Positions 47,155-56,721 of a DNA stretch of 64,000 nucleotides are shown here, piece after piece (the first letter of the stretch is position 1; every line of letters begins with the position of its first letter). The notes beneath the pieces are model-generated. The model was not told the origin of the DNA. It saw only the letters and a list, made by a program, of their open reading frames with translations, and made no database searches. Source of the stretch: Synechococcus sp. CCY 0621. GTDB lineage: Bacteria; Cyanobacteriota; Cyanobacteriia; PCC-6307; Cyanobiaceae. The position numbers were made by a program, and so were the translations under genes. The DNA is taken from assembly GCF_019038465.1 (NCBI RefSeq), contig NZ_JAFKRH010000040.1, forward strand, positions 1 through 64,000, written 5' to 3'.

Positions 47155-47223
47155 CCGGCCTCGCCCGAAGGCTAGGCACGGAGCTCCAACGGGGCCCTGA
47201 TGGCCACTGGGGCCATCCGGTGT

Positions 47224-48280
47224 TCACCAGAGGCCGCGGATCGGCGCGGGGGCCGGATCGGGTTGGAAGACCGGCGCAGGAGCCGGTGCGGGCTGCATGA
47301 TCGGTTCCGGCTCCGGGGTGGGAGCAGGTGCTGCCGCGACAGGGCGGGCGCCGAAGCGGTAGCGGAAGCCGATCTTGCCGCCGAAGCTGTTGAAGGCGTC
47401 GAAGGTCAGGTTCTCGGAGGAATAACCGCCAGCGCCCTGATAGACGCCCTCAAGATAGACATCGGAGTTGTAGCTCATGGCGTAGCTGACGCCCACCTTG
47501 GCCTGCCAACCGAACAGCCCCTTGTTGACACTGTTGGTGGGGAAACCGTTGAGGCTGAAGCTCGGGGTGCTGAGGTTGGTGTAACCGATGCCACCGCCGA
47601 TGTAGGGCGTCCAGCGGCTGTTGGTCTCGATGTCGTAGTAGAGGCTGGCCAGCACATCATTCTTGTTGATGATGCCGGAGACATTGTTGGTGAAGGGAAC
47701 GATGCCGAAGGCACCGAAGCCGATCGGGTTGGCGGCACCAACGGCGTTCAGGCTGGCCCGGCTGTAGCCGTAGGTGAGCTCAGCGCGCAGGGCACCGAAG
47801 TCGTAGCCGACGCCGACGTCACCGGAGAAACCACCGCCCAGGTCGAGCTTGGTGGAGTTGTTGTTACCGAAGTTGTACAGCAGTGGCGTGAAGAAGGGTG
47901 AAACCAGCGTGCCGTTGCTGTTGACCGTCTGATCACTGGGGGGTCTGGGCGCCGGCACCGATGGTGAGGTACCAGCCCTTGGCGGAGTAGGCCTCTTTCA
48001 CCACCGGCAGGGGATAGGTCTGGGCGATGAGGGTGGCCTCCGGCGCGGCTTGGGGAGCCAGGCTTGCGCTGGGGGCTGGAACGTCACTGGGGCCGGCTTC
48101 AGTGACCCCGGCAAGGCCTGCCGACGTTTCCAATGCCACAGGATTGGTCACTGGCTCGGTGCGCTCGCCAAGGGGCATGACCTCCGCCATGGCGGGGCCG
48201 CCCAGGAGCAGACCGCCCGTGGCAGCGATTCCCACACCGCGGAGGAAAGTCCGATTGAATGTCCTCGTTAAATAAGTCAT
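47224..48280 (-). pseudogene. Outer-membrane beta-barrel protein (P44/Msp2 or OmpA-like), broken by a frameshift in a G6 tract
   Basis: Two overlapping frames form one protein of about 350 residues. The first (48280 downward) has a signal peptide (FLRGVGIAATGGLLLGGPAMA), a spacer and the opening strand GWYLTIGAGAQ. The second continues from SDQTVNSN into amphipathic strands (GDVGVGYDFGALRAELTYGY, SLYYDIETNSRWTPYIGGGI, GGKIGFRYRFG) and ends in a Pro/Ala-rich tail. Removing one base of the six-G run at 47938-47943 would join them. It lies between hypA and hypB with its own leader and terminator. Lower GC and Asn-rich composition differ from its neighbours. Confidence 0.8.
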
Positions 48281-48566
48281 GGGGTTGCGTTCCTCTCACT
48301 CATTTACAAATAAACCCGCACCATGGTCGAAATGTCAGGTCATGGACAGCATCAGGCCTGGCACAGAGTGGTAAAAAAAAGAAAACTTGCGCAAGATTTC
48401 AGTTCATGCTTGAAACTGGCTGCATGTTTGCCGTGTGCTGATAATAGAGCGAATTTTTTCCAGTCCTGATCGGGATAACCGGCGACCTGGGGCTGGGTCT
48501 GCGGGGGCCGCGTCGGGCAGGCGATGGCGGGGGTGGAAGGCAGCCAGGCCCGGACTGGCTCAGGCC
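48281..48566 (-). other. AT-rich intergenic region between hypA and the OMP gene
   Basis: 286 bp without a supported gene. From 48281 to 48480 it is visibly A/T-rich against its GC-rich surroundings. On the minus strand a short symmetric CTTGCGCAAG (48386-48395) is followed by a T-rich run (TTTTCTTTTTTTT), which could end hypA transcription, and a GAGAGGAA ribosome-binding site lies before the OMP start at 48280. The OMP promoter should be here. Confidence 0.5.
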
Positions 48567-48908
48567 TCAGTCGAGCTCCATGGAGGCCAGCTGCAGCTCC
48601 CGGCCCCGCAGCAGTTCCCGGCTGATGCGGCCGCAGCGCGGACAGTCGCAGCAGCCATCGCGCGCCGGGAACGGCTGACCGCAGGCGGCACAGAAACACG
48701 CCGCGGGCACCGCCTCGATCACCAGCCGGGAGCCGGCGGCGATCGTGTCCGCCATCACCACCGTGTGGGCCAGGCGCAGGGCCTCAATCTCCACCCCCGC
48801 CAGGCTGCCCACCCGCAGGGTGATGGCGGTGATGCGGCGGGCCCCATGCAGGGCGGCCTGCTCCAGGGCCTGCTGCCGCACCGCGTCCATCAGGCTGAGT
48901 TCATGCAC
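48567..48908 (-). CDS. hypA: Hydrogenase nickel incorporation protein HypA
   Basis: 113 residues. The GTG start at 48908 gives Met-His2-Glu3-Leu, the invariant nickel-binding N-terminus. LRVGSLAGVEIEALRLAH follows, and the zinc site is CAACGQPF with CPRCG. It takes part with HypB in Ni insertion into HoxH. The start overlaps the hoxW stop by 8 bp, so it continues the hox operon. The longest frame (202 aa) runs back into hoxW without family residues and was rejected. An OMP gene and terminator separate it from hypB. Confidence 0.95.
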   Translation of the reverse strand: MHELSLMDAVRQQALEQAALHGARRITAITLRVGSLAGVEIEALRLAHTVVMADTIAAGSRLVIEAVPAACFCAACGQPFPARDGCCDCPRCGRISRELLRGRELQLASMELD

Positions 48909-49338
48909 GGGGCGCCGCAGCCCCCTGCAACCAGCCCCGCAGCAACCGGCGCGCCTGCGGCAACTGGCGTCGCAGCTGCGGCGAGAACTGATCGCCCCAG
49001 GAGAAGTCGAAGGCCGGCACCAGCAGCTCGTGGGCCGGCGCGCAGCGATCGAACAGCTGCTCGGCCAGGGCCAGCAGCCGGGCAGGCGCCACCCGGTGCG
49101 TGTCCCGCTCCCAGCCGCCTGAGGCCACCAGGGGCCGCAGCAGGCAGCGGCTGCGGGGCGGCGCCAGCCAGGCATCGACGATCAGCAGCCGATCGGCCGC
49201 CGCCACCGCCTCGGCCAGTTCGGGGGTGAGCTGGTGGCGCTGCAGCCCCAGACCCTCCACCAGGTGCCAGCCCACGCCGTCATCGCCCCGCAGGGGGTTG
49301 CCGATGCCGATCAGCAATGCCTGGCCGGCGCCGGTCAT
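48901..49338 (-). CDS. hoxW: Bidirectional-hydrogenase maturation endopeptidase HoxW
   Basis: 145 residues. [21 protein letters not shown] has the HyaD/HycI-type Gly-Asn-x-Leu-x-x-Asp-Asp-Gly-x-Gly block (Asp is a metal ligand), and [10 protein letters not shown] the second acidic site. It removes the C-terminal extension of HoxH after nickel insertion, here apparently after HoxH His455. The ATG at 49338 overlaps the hoxH stop by 4 bp, so the protease is translated with its substrate. Confidence 0.93.
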   Translation of the reverse strand: MTGAGQALLIGIGNPLRGDDGVGWHLVEGLGLQRHQLTPELAEAVAAADRLLIVDAWLAPPRSRCLLRPLVASGGWERDTHRVAPARLLALAEQLFDRCAPAHELLVPAFDFSWGDQFSPQLRRQLPQARRLLRGWLQGAAAPRA

Positions 49339-50777
49339 CCCCGCAGACGCTCGGCCAGCACCGTGCCATCGGCGGCCAGCAGCTGCAGCCGCAGCGGCAT
49401 CTGGCCGGCGGCATGGGTGGAGCAGGAGAGGCAGGGGTCGAAACAGCGGATGCCCGCCTCCACCCGGTTGAGCATCGCCTCGGGGATCTCGGCGCCGGCG
49501 GGCACCGGGTCGGGGATGTATTCCTGGGCGATCTGGTGCACGGTGCGGTTCATCGCCAGGTTGTTCTGGCCGGTGGCGATGATCAGGTTGACGCTGGTGA
49601 GCAGGCCGTCGTCATCCACCTTGTAGTGGTGGAAGAGGGTGCCCCGGGGCGCCTCGCTCACCCCCACCGCCTCGTTGCGGTTGAGGGAGGCCCGCAGCCG
49701 GATGCGGCCGTGCATCAGCTCGGGGTCGCGCACCAGCACCTCGATCGCCTCCAGGCAGGCGACGATCTCCACCAGCCGGGCGTGGTGGTACGCGAAGCTC
49801 GAGGTGGCGGTCTGGCCGCTGCGCTGGCGCAGCTCCGCCAGTTCCCGGTCGGCCCAGGGGGTGCCGATGCTGTCGCAGACGTTGAGCCGGGCCAGGGGGC
49901 CCACCCGGTAGATGCCGTCCGGGTAACCGAGGGGCTTGTAGTAGGGGAACTTGAGGTAACTCCAGGGTTCCACCGCCTCGCCGAGGAACTCGGCGTAGTC
50001 GTCCTCGCTGAGCTGGTCGGCGACGACCGCCCCGTTCGCATCGCGGAAGCGGATGCCGCCGTCGATGTGCTCCCAGAGCCCCTTGGGGGTCACCAGGCCC
50101 ATGAACAGGCTGGGGAAGTCGCCGAAGACCCGCTGCTCCTTCTGCAGGGGGCCATCGAGCAGTTTTTTGTAGAGCTCCAGTGCCAGGGTCACGGTGGCGC
50201 GGGCTTCCGGCAGGCGGTCCAGGATCCAGTCCTTGGCCTCCTGGCTCAGGGGGGAGCGCACACCCCCGGGCACCGCCCAGGCGGAGTGAATCTTGCGGCC
50301 GCCCAGCAGCTCCAGGATCTGCTGGCCGAACTGGCGCAGGCGGATGCCGGCCCGGGCCAGGTCGGGGTCGGCGGCCATCAGACCGAAGACGTTGCGCTTC
50401 GCCGGATCGCTCTCCCAGCCCAACAGGAAATCGGGGCTGCTGAGGTGAAAGAACGAGAGGGCATGGGACTGGGTCAGCTGGGCCAGGTTGAGCAGCCGCC
50501 GCAGCTTGTCGGCCGCCGGGGGGATCGAAATCGCCAGCAGCTTGTCGCCGGTCTTGGCGGCCGCCAGCAGGTGACTCACCGGGCAGATGCCGCAGATGCG
50601 GGCCGTGATGCCGGCCATCTCGGTGAAAGGCCGGCCCTCGCAGAACTTTTCGAAGCCCCGATACTCCACCACGTGGAAGCGGGTGTCGGTGAGGTGGCCG
50701 GCCTCGTCGAGGTGGAGGGTGATCTTGGCGTGGCCCTCGATGCGGGTCACCGGATCGATGATGACGGTGCGGGTCAT
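49335..50777 (-). CDS. hoxH: Bidirectional [NiFe]-hydrogenase large subunit HoxH
   Basis: 480 residues with both nickel-binding motifs: [10 protein letters not shown] (Cys62, Cys65) and DPCLSCSTH (Cys449, Cys452) near the C-terminus. The RIEGHAKI block is at residue 12. After His455 a 25-residue tail (AAGQMPL...) remains, the extension cut by HoxW. The enzyme interconverts H+ and H2 at a Ni-Fe centre in the cytoplasm. The start is ATG 50777, 10 bp after hoxY, instead of the upstream frame. Confidence 0.97.
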   Translation of the reverse strand: MTRTVIIDPVTRIEGHAKITLHLDEAGHLTDTRFHVVEYRGFEKFCEGRPFTEMAGITARICGICPVSHLLAAAKTGDKLLAISIPPAADKLRRLLNLAQLTQSHALSFFHLSSPDFLLGWESDPAKRNVFGLMAADPDLARAGIRLRQFGQQILELLGGRKIHSAWAVPGGVRSPLSQEAKDWILDRLPEARATVTLALELYKKLLDGPLQKEQRVFGDFPSLFMGLVTPKGLWEHIDGGIRFRDANGAVVADQLSEDDYAEFLGEAVEPWSYLKFPYYKPLGYPDGIYRVGPLARLNVCDSIGTPWADRELAELRQRSGQTATSSFAYHHARLVEIVACLEAIEVLVRDPELMHGRIRLRASLNRNEAVGVSEAPRGTLFHHYKVDDDGLLTSVNLIIATGQNNLAMNRTVHQIAQEYIPDPVPAGAEIPEAMLNRVEAGIRCFDPCLSCSTHAAGQMPLRLQLLAADGTVLAERLRG

Positions 50778-50787
50778 GGCGTTGTCC

Positions 50788-51381
50788 TCATCCGAACCGC
50801 AGCATGGCGGAGCCTTCCTGCACGGGCCGCTCACCGGCCAGCAACGGTGTGATCGCCTCGCGGATGCGCTCGGCGGAGGGGGGGCAGCCCGGCAGGTACA
50901 GATCCACCGGAATCACCTCATGCAGGGGCAGCACCTTCGGCAGCAGTTCCGGAACGATGCCGGGGGCGAAGGGCAGCTGGCCCGTCGCGTCGGCCAGCTC
51001 CAGGTAGCCGCGTTCCAGCACGGCCCTGGCGCTGTCGTGGCCGCCATCGAGCAGGTTGCGCAGGCCGGGCACATTGGCCGTCACGGCGCAGTCGCCGAAG
51101 GAGATCACCAGGGCGGTGCGCTGGCGCAGCTGCAGGGCCAGCTCGAGGTTGTCGACATTGGCCACCGCCCCCTCCACCAGGGCGATGTCGACGTTCTCGG
51201 GGTAGATCTTGACGTCGGTGCCGACCGGCGAAAACACCACATCCACCTTCTCGGCCAGATCGAAGAGGAACTCGTCGAGATCCAGAAATGACATGTGGCA
51301 GCCGGAGCAGCCCGCCAGCCAGACGGTGGCGAGGCGGAGCTTGGCGGCAGGCGGGGTGGGGATCATGGGGTGGGAGCTCAC
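50788..51381 (-). CDS. hoxY: Bidirectional hydrogenase small subunit HoxY
   Basis: About 197 residues. [19 protein letters not shown] provides the Cys ligands of the proximal [4Fe-4S] cluster, VALVEGAV-like [19 protein letters not shown] and [15 protein letters not shown] complete it. The start is GTG 51381, overlapping the hoxU stop (GTGA), or ATG 51366, which is also plausible. The protein passes electrons between HoxU and the Ni-Fe site in HoxH. Confidence 0.95.
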   Translation of the reverse strand: MSSHPMIPTPPAAKLRLATVWLAGCSGCHMSFLDLDEFLFDLAEKVDVVFSPVGTDVKIYPENVDIALVEGAVANVDNLELALQLRQRTALVISFGDCAVTANVPGLRNLLDGGHDSARAVLERGYLELADATGQLPFAPGIVPELLPKVLPLHEVIPVDLYLPGCPPSAERIREAITPLLAGERPVQEGSAMLRFG

Positions 51382-52097
51382 TGGTTGTGCCAGCGGCGCT
51401 GTTCGCGGGCGGTGCGCAGCAGGGCGGGCAGGGTGGTGTTGGGCTGCTTCTCGGCGGTGGTGTCGCTGTTGCGGAACAGGGCGCCGGTGGGGCACACATC
51501 GACGCACTTGCCGCAGGAGGTGCAGGCCTGCACCTGGCCCCAGGGCTCATCGAGGCCGGCGACGATGTGGCACTGGCCGCCGCGGCTGCCGATGTCCCAC
51601 ACGTGGGCCCCTTCGATCTCGTCGCACACCCGTACGCAACGGGTGCAGAGGATGCAACGGTTGTGGTCGAGGGTGAACTGGGGGTGGGTGGCGTCCACCA
51701 GCCGCTGGGGGTACTGGTAGGGGAAGCGGGAGTGGTCCATGCCCACGGTCACGGCCATGTCCTGCAGCTCGCAGTGGGTGTTGGCCACGCACACGGCGCA
51801 GACGTGGTTGCCCTCGGCGAAGATCAGCTCCACCGTCATGCGCCGGTACTCCCTGAGCCGGGGGGTGTGGGTGTGCACCACCATGCCCTCGGCGGCGGCG
51901 GTGCTGCAGGCGGGGAGCAGCTTGCTGGAGCCCTCCACCTCCACCAGGCACAGCCGGCAGGCGGACACCGGGGTGAGGCCTTCGAGGTGACACAGGGTGG
52001 GGACGTTGGCCTCCGCCGCCCGGGTGGCCTCCAGCAGACTTGCCCCCGCCGGCACCGCCACGTCCTGGCCATTCACCGTGAGAGTGACGACGCTCAT
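51378..52097 (-). CDS. hoxU: Bidirectional hydrogenase diaphorase subunit HoxU
   Basis: 239 residues. An N-terminal [2Fe-2S] ferredoxin domain ([24 protein letters not shown]), a His/Cys segment [16 protein letters not shown] and two [4Fe-4S] motifs ([11 protein letters not shown] near 147 and [14 protein letters not shown] near 191) are present. HoxU is homologous to the N-terminal part of NuoG and links HoxF to HoxY. The ATG start overlaps hoxF's stop by 4 bp; its own stop overlaps hoxY's GTG. Confidence 0.96.
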   Translation of the reverse strand: MSVVTLTVNGQDVAVPAGASLLEATRAAEANVPTLCHLEGLTPVSACRLCLVEVEGSSKLLPACSTAAAEGMVVHTHTPRLREYRRMTVELIFAEGNHVCAVCVANTHCELQDMAVTVGMDHSRFPYQYPQRLVDATHPQFTLDHNRCILCTRCVRVCDEIEGAHVWDIGSRGGQCHIVAGLDEPWGQVQACTSCGKCVDVCPTGALFRNSDTTAEKQPNTTLPALLRTAREQRRWHNQ

Positions 52098-53713
52098 CGC
52101 TCCACCCCCCCGGCGGCGACACAGGCCGCAGGCTCGCGGCAGGCGGCCTCGTACTCATGGCGGAACCAGCGCAGGGTGCTGAGCACCGGATTGGGGGCCG
52201 ACTGGCCCAGGCCGCAGAGGCTGGTGACCTTGACCATCTGGCAGAGGGCATCGAGCCGCTCCATGTCGGCGGGGGTGGCCCGGTGTTCCACGAAGCGATC
52301 GAGCAGCTGGGCCAGCTGCACGGTGCCGGCGCGGCAGGGCACGCACTTGCCGCAGCTCTCGTTGACGCTGAAGCCCATGAAGTGGCGGGCCACCTCGGGC
52401 ATCGAGGTGCTGGCCCCCATCACCACCATGCCGCCCGAGCCCATCATCGAGCCGAGCTCCAGCAGGCTTTCGTAGTCGACGGGGGTGTCGAGCCGTTCGG
52501 CTGGGATGCAGCCGCCTGAGGGGCCCCCCGTCTGCACCGCCTTGATCGGCGAGCCATCGGGCACGCCGCCACCGATCACCTCCACCACGGTGCGCAGCGG
52601 GGTGCCCATCGGCACCTCCACCAGGCCGGTGTTGACCACCGCCCCGGAGAGGGCGAACACCTTGGTGCCCTTGCTGTGCTCGGTGCCGATGCCGGCGTAC
52701 CAGTGGCCGCCCTGCCGCAGGATCGCCGGCACGGCGGTGAAGGTTTCGACGTTGTTGATCAGGGTGGGCGCCCCCCAGAGGCCCGACTGGGCCGGGAAGG
52801 GGGGTCGGGGCTGGGGCATGCCGCGCTGGCCCTGAATCGAGAGCAGCAGGGCCGTCTCCTCACCGCACACATAGGCACCGGCGCCCACCCGCACCTCCAG
52901 GCGCAGGTTGAAGCTGGTGCCGTCGATGTGGTTGCCCAGCAGGTGGCGGCTGCGGGCCTGCTGCAGGGCCAGCCGCAGCCGTTCGATCGCCAGGGGGTAT
53001 TCCGCCCGCACATAAACGAAGCCCCGCTCGGCGCCGACGGCGTAGGCGGCGATCGCCATCCCCTCGATCAGGCGGTGCGGGTCGCTTTCGAGCACGCTGC
53101 GGTCCATGAAGGCGCCCGGGTCCCCCTCATCGGCGTTGCAGACCACGTAGCGGGGGCCAGGGGGCTGCAGGGCCACCGTGTCCCACTTCAGACCCGTCGG
53201 GTAGCCGGCGCCGCCGCGACCGCGCAGGCCGCTGCGGCGCACCTCGTCGCGCACCTGCTCGGGGGTGAGCTCCTGCAGGACGCGGTGCAGCTGGGCGTAG
53301 GTGCCGAAGGCGATCGCGTCGTCGATGGATTCGGGATTCACCTGGCCGCAGCCCTCCAGCACGACGGGCTGCTGCAGGGCGAAGAAGGGATCGCTCAGAT
53401 CGAGGCGGTGAGCCGCCAGGGGGTCATCCGACACCGCGGCGGAGCCATCGTTTGCAGCCACGCTGGCGGCGATCAACGCCCCGGCGTGCTCGGGGGCCAC
53501 GCCGCCGAAGAGCTGGCTGGGGCCGGGGCCGTCGCAGGCCACCAGGGGGCCGCTGCCGCACAGGCGCAGGCAACCCACCGGCTTGATCGCCAGCGCCTCA
53601 GCCGTGAGGCCGGCGGCGTCCCGGGCTTCCTCCAGGGCGCGGCGCAGGGCCTGGCCGCCGGCAGAACGGCAGCCGCTGGCATCGCAGCAGCGCAGCTGCG
53701 GAGTAACGGGCAT
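52094..53713 (-). CDS. hoxF: Bidirectional hydrogenase diaphorase subunit HoxF (NAD(P)H-binding)
   Basis: 539 residues. The N-terminus is a thioredoxin-like [2Fe-2S] domain (CDASGCRSAGG, VGCLRLCGSG). SGLRGRGGAGYPTGLKW is the NAD(P)H-binding glycine-rich loop, VCNADEGDPGAFMDR the FMN region, GAYVCGEETALLLSIQGQ follows, and ESCGKCVPCRAG binds a [4Fe-4S] cluster. It oxidises NAD(P)H or reduces NAD(P)+. The 93-bp gap between hoxE and hoxF is the largest inside the core hox genes and may hold an internal start. Confidence 0.96.
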   Translation of the reverse strand: MPVTPQLRCCDASGCRSAGGQALRRALEEARDAAGLTAEALAIKPVGCLRLCGSGPLVACDGPGPSQLFGGVAPEHAGALIAASVAANDGSAAVSDDPLAAHRLDLSDPFFALQQPVVLEGCGQVNPESIDDAIAFGTYAQLHRVLQELTPEQVRDEVRRSGLRGRGGAGYPTGLKWDTVALQPPGPRYVVCNADEGDPGAFMDRSVLESDPHRLIEGMAIAAYAVGAERGFVYVRAEYPLAIERLRLALQQARSRHLLGNHIDGTSFNLRLEVRVGAGAYVCGEETALLLSIQGQRGMPQPRPPFPAQSGLWGAPTLINNVETFTAVPAILRQGGHWYAGIGTEHSKGTKVFALSGAVVNTGLVEVPMGTPLRTVVEVIGGGVPDGSPIKAVQTGGPSGGCIPAERLDTPVDYESLLELGSMMGSGGMVVMGASTSMPEVARHFMGFSVNESCGKCVPCRAGTVQLAQLLDRFVEHRATPADMERLDALCQMVKVTSLCGLGQSAPNPVLSTLRWFRHEYEAACREPAACVAAGGVER

Positions 53714-53806
53714 GGGGACCGGTGCGCCTAAGGCCTTGCTAGCCAGGAAATGGCCAGGCGGCCGTTCACTCGCCTCTGGCGATGCAGTCCACCGTGGGGG
53801 GACCCA

Positions 53807-54310
53807 TCAGGTGGTGGTGCGCTGAGGCAGGCCGGCGGCCTCCAGCCGGGCGTCCAGCGCCTCGGGCGGGTCCACGGACAGCCGCGTCATCAGCTCCCCA
53901 TCCACCACCAGCACCGGCGCCTGGCCGCAGGCCCCCAGGCAGCTGACGTGCTGCAGGGCCCAGACACCATCGCCCGCCGCATCGTCGAGGCGCACCCCCA
54001 GCCTCTGCTCGATGCGGGCCGCCACCTGGGCGCCCCCCTTCACGTAGCAGGCGGTACCGAGGCAGACGGCACAGCGATGGGCGGTGGGGGGCTCCAGCCG
54101 GAACAGGTGGTAAAAGCTGGCCACGCCATGGACCCGGCTCAAGGGCAGCCCCATCCCGGTGGCCACCTCCCGCAGGACCTCCGGCGCCAGGTAGCCATGG
54201 AGCTCCTGCACCTGGTGCAGCACCTCAATCAGGGCGTCGGCGCGGGCGCCATGGCGGCGGATCACCTGGGCGATGCGCGGGTCGGTGCTGGCCGGGGCCG
54301 AAGGGGTCAT
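53807..54310 (-). CDS. hoxE: Bidirectional hydrogenase subunit HoxE
   Basis: 167 residues from ATG 54310. HGYLAPEVLREVATGMGLPLSRVHGVASFYHLFRL is split by family convention; shorter landmarks are RVHGVASFYHLF, CLGTACYVKGG and VSCLGACGQAP, the four Cys of a [2Fe-2S] cluster (NuoE type). It couples the hydrogenase to external acceptors such as ferredoxin. It is the first gene of the cluster, so the hox promoter lies in 54311-54447, shared with a divergent small gene. Confidence 0.94.
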   Translation of the reverse strand: MTPSAPASTDPRIAQVIRRHGARADALIEVLHQVQELHGYLAPEVLREVATGMGLPLSRVHGVASFYHLFRLEPPTAHRCAVCLGTACYVKGGAQVAARIEQRLGVRLDDAAGDGVWALQHVSCLGACGQAPVLVVDGELMTRLSVDPPEALDARLEAAGLPQRTTT

Positions 54311-54410
54311 GGCGATGGTCTCCCACCAGCTCTTACTAGCCACCGCCGCGGCCACGGTCAGCAGAGCGCGGCAGGCATGCAGCATCCAGGCCTAGAGCGT
54401 GGAAGCCAGC

Positions 54411-54424
54411 GACTACTTATAGTC
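54411..54424. promoter_or_regulatory. 14-bp palindrome in the divergent hoxE / small-protein promoter region
   Basis: GACTA-CTTA-TAGTC is a perfect inverted repeat, 23 bp before ATG 54448 and 100 bp from hoxE. It overlaps TATAGT (54418-54423), a candidate -10 element for the small plus-strand gene. No LexA box of the cyanobacterial type was recognised in 54311-54447. Confidence 0.4.
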
Positions 54425-54447
54425 CACCTTATCTGGACCCCTACGGC

Positions 54448-54591
54448 ATGAACCCTGCGTTTCAAGCTCCTTTGCGAGCCATCGTGCTGAGCTTTGTTCT
54501 GTTGTTCGCTTCAGCGGCCATGGCCTGCGAAAAGCACATCAACGGCCACCAGAACAGCTCCGACACCCAATCAGAAAGCGTCAACAACTAA
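54448..54591 (+). CDS. Small exported protein (47 aa) divergent from hox
   Basis: 47 residues. An N-terminal signal sequence (AIVLSFVLLFASAAMA) precedes a short mature part of about 22 residues: CEKHINGHQNSSDTQSE and a final SVNN. Cleavage after AMA or lipidation at the Cys are both possible. I recall short picocyanobacterial proteins with a similar CEKH-NGHQNSSDT tail, but their role is unknown. It starts 137 bp from hoxE in the opposite direction and was too short for ordinary gene finding. The next gene begins 70 bp downstream. Confidence 0.65.
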   Translation: MNPAFQAPLRAIVLSFVLLFASAAMACEKHINGHQNSSDTQSESVNN

Positions 54592-54661
54592 CTGCCTGCT
54601 CCACCATCGCGGTGAAATGGGCGGCTAATGATTAGCAGTCACATTTGTTAGTCAGAATAAT

Positions 54662-56692
54662 TTGATTCCTTCCCAACCTCGTTACCATCCAAGAGTCGTC
54701 GTCTCGGCAGTTGCCCTGATCGGCCTCTTTGTGCTGGATCTGGCCCTCACCAGAAGCCTGGGCTTCACTCTGTTTCCTTACTACTGGATCCCCGTGCTGC
54801 TGGCGGCCTCCTTCGCCACGCCGCGCCAGGTGGGTTGGTTCACGAGCCTGGCGATCGTGCTGACGGTTGTCTGGTCGCTTCAGGCTCCCCAACCCACAAC
54901 CCTGGAACTGCTGCTGCGGCTGGTCGGGCTGATCGGGATGGCCTGGGTGTCCCTGCATCTGGCCCGGGAACTGCAGGCCAAGGACCGCAGCAACCGGGAG
55001 CTCAAGCAGCACTACCAGCTGCTGGCAGAGAACGCCCCGGATGTGGTCCTCAGCAGCGACCTGAACGGGCGGATCGCCTGGATTTCCCCGTCGGTGCACC
55101 AGTTGCTGGGCCATGACTCCCTGCAGCTGCAGGGACGAAGCATCGACGAACTGCTGCTGGAGGCGGACCGCGGGCAGCTGGATCAGAGCATCGGCCTGGT
55201 CCGGCAGGGAAACAGCAGTGTCTGCGAGCTTCGCTTCCGGGCCGCTGATGGGGGCAGCCGCTGGGTGTCCATGGCCCTGCGGCCGGTGCTCGGGGCCACT
55301 GGGGAGGTGCTGGGGATGGTCGGCAGCTGGCGCGACATCCAGGGGGAGGTGGAGGCACGCCAGGCGGAGGAGCGCACCAAGACCGACCTGGCGGCCTCGG
55401 AAGAACGGCTGCGCCTCACCATGGAGAACGCCTCGACCGGCATCGCCCTGCTGGACGCCAGCGGCCATTTCCTCTCCATCAACCCCACCGGCCGCAGCCT
55501 GCTCGACCGCGACGGCGCTGGACTGGAGGGCCTCACCTGGCAGGCGTTCTCCCCAGCCTCCGACCAGGCCAGCGAAGCACCGCTGATGCAGGAACTGCTC
55601 AGCGGCCGGCGCCCCTGCTATCGCCTGCGCAAGCGCATCGAGCAGAGGGGCGTGGGCCCCATCTGGGTGGATTGCAGTGTCTCCTGCTCGCGCCATGCCG
55701 ATGGCACCACGGCCTTCGTGATCGCCCAGTTCAACGACGTCACCGAGATGGTTCAGGCGGAAGCCGCCCTGGCCACCTCGGAGGAGCGCTACCGGCTGCT
55801 GGCGGAGAACTCCAGCGATGTGGTGCTGCTGATCAAGGACGAGCTGATCAGCTGGATCTCCCCGTCGCTCACCTGCATGCTGGGTTGGCAGCCGGGAGAC
55901 TGGATCGGCCATCCCCTCAGCCGCTTCATCACCGCCGACGAGCAACCTGCCCTGGAGCGCGATCTGCACGCCCTCGCGGCTGGTCGGACGGTGGTCAGCA
56001 GGCTGCAGGCCCTGGCCCACGACCACAGCCAACGCTGGGTGGAACTGCATGCCAGTCCCTACAGAGATCTTGATGGCCGCCTCAATGGCATCGTCGGATC
56101 CTTCCGGACCGTGGATCAGGAGGTGGCCGCCGAAAGGGAGCTGGCCCGCCGCGCCTGCACCGACGAACTGACCGGGCTGGTGAACCGCCACGAGGCGTTG
56201 GAGCAGATCACCGCCATCGCTGGCCGTGTGGTGCGCCAAGGCCATGCCACGGCCGTGTTGTTCTGCGATCTCGATAACTTCAAGGAGATCAACGACAACT
56301 TCGGTCACGTGCCTGGCGATGAACTGCTCCGGGCCGTGGCCACGAGAATCCGCATGGGCCTGCGCAGCGGCGACATGGCCGCCCGCATTGGTGGCGACGA
56401 GTTGATGGTGGTGCTGCAGGGGGTGAGAAGCCTGGGCGATGCGGTGACCATCGCCGAAAAGTTGCGTCGGGCCGTGGCCGAACCGATCTCCACCAGTGCG
56501 GGCTTGCTGTCGATCACTCTGAGCATCGGCGTCACCATGGTCGAACCTGGCGAAGACTCTGACCAGATCATCTCCAGGGCAGACCGTGCCATGTACCGGG
56601 CCAAACAGACCGGGCGCAACCAGGTGCTGGCCTTCAGCGACCAGAGCGATATGTTTGAAGGTCGACATGCCAGCTGGCAGCCTGCGCTCTGA
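54662..56692 (+). CDS. Membrane-bound diguanylate cyclase with three PAS domains (PAS-PAS-PAS-GGDEF)
   Basis: 676 residues. About four membrane helices (residues 14-105), then PAS domains at about 115-230, 245-370 and 375-490, and a GGDEF domain at about 500-655. The active-site motif is GGDEL at 577-581, a variant compatible with activity, and an RSGD (RxxD) inhibitory site lies five residues before it, so product feedback is likely. It would make cyclic-di-GMP in response to an unknown redox, light or small-molecule signal. The start is TTG 54662, the only candidate before the first helix. Confidence 0.9.
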   Translation: MIPSQPRYHPRVVVSAVALIGLFVLDLALTRSLGFTLFPYYWIPVLLAASFATPRQVGWFTSLAIVLTVVWSLQAPQPTTLELLLRLVGLIGMAWVSLHLARELQAKDRSNRELKQHYQLLAENAPDVVLSSDLNGRIAWISPSVHQLLGHDSLQLQGRSIDELLLEADRGQLDQSIGLVRQGNSSVCELRFRAADGGSRWVSMALRPVLGATGEVLGMVGSWRDIQGEVEARQAEERTKTDLAASEERLRLTMENASTGIALLDASGHFLSINPTGRSLLDRDGAGLEGLTWQAFSPASDQASEAPLMQELLSGRRPCYRLRKRIEQRGVGPIWVDCSVSCSRHADGTTAFVIAQFNDVTEMVQAEAALATSEERYRLLAENSSDVVLLIKDELISWISPSLTCMLGWQPGDWIGHPLSRFITADEQPALERDLHALAAGRTVVSRLQALAHDHSQRWVELHASPYRDLDGRLNGIVGSFRTVDQEVAAERELARRACTDELTGLVNRHEALEQITAIAGRVVRQGHATAVLFCDLDNFKEINDNFGHVPGDELLRAVATRIRMGLRSGDMAARIGGDELMVVLQGVRSLGDAVTIAEKLRRAVAEPISTSAGLLSITLSIGVTMVEPGEDSDQIISRADRAMYRAKQTGRNQVLAFSDQSDMFEGRHASWQPAL

Positions 56693-56721
56693 ACGGCTCA
56701 GGCGGCACGACGGCGTGAAAG

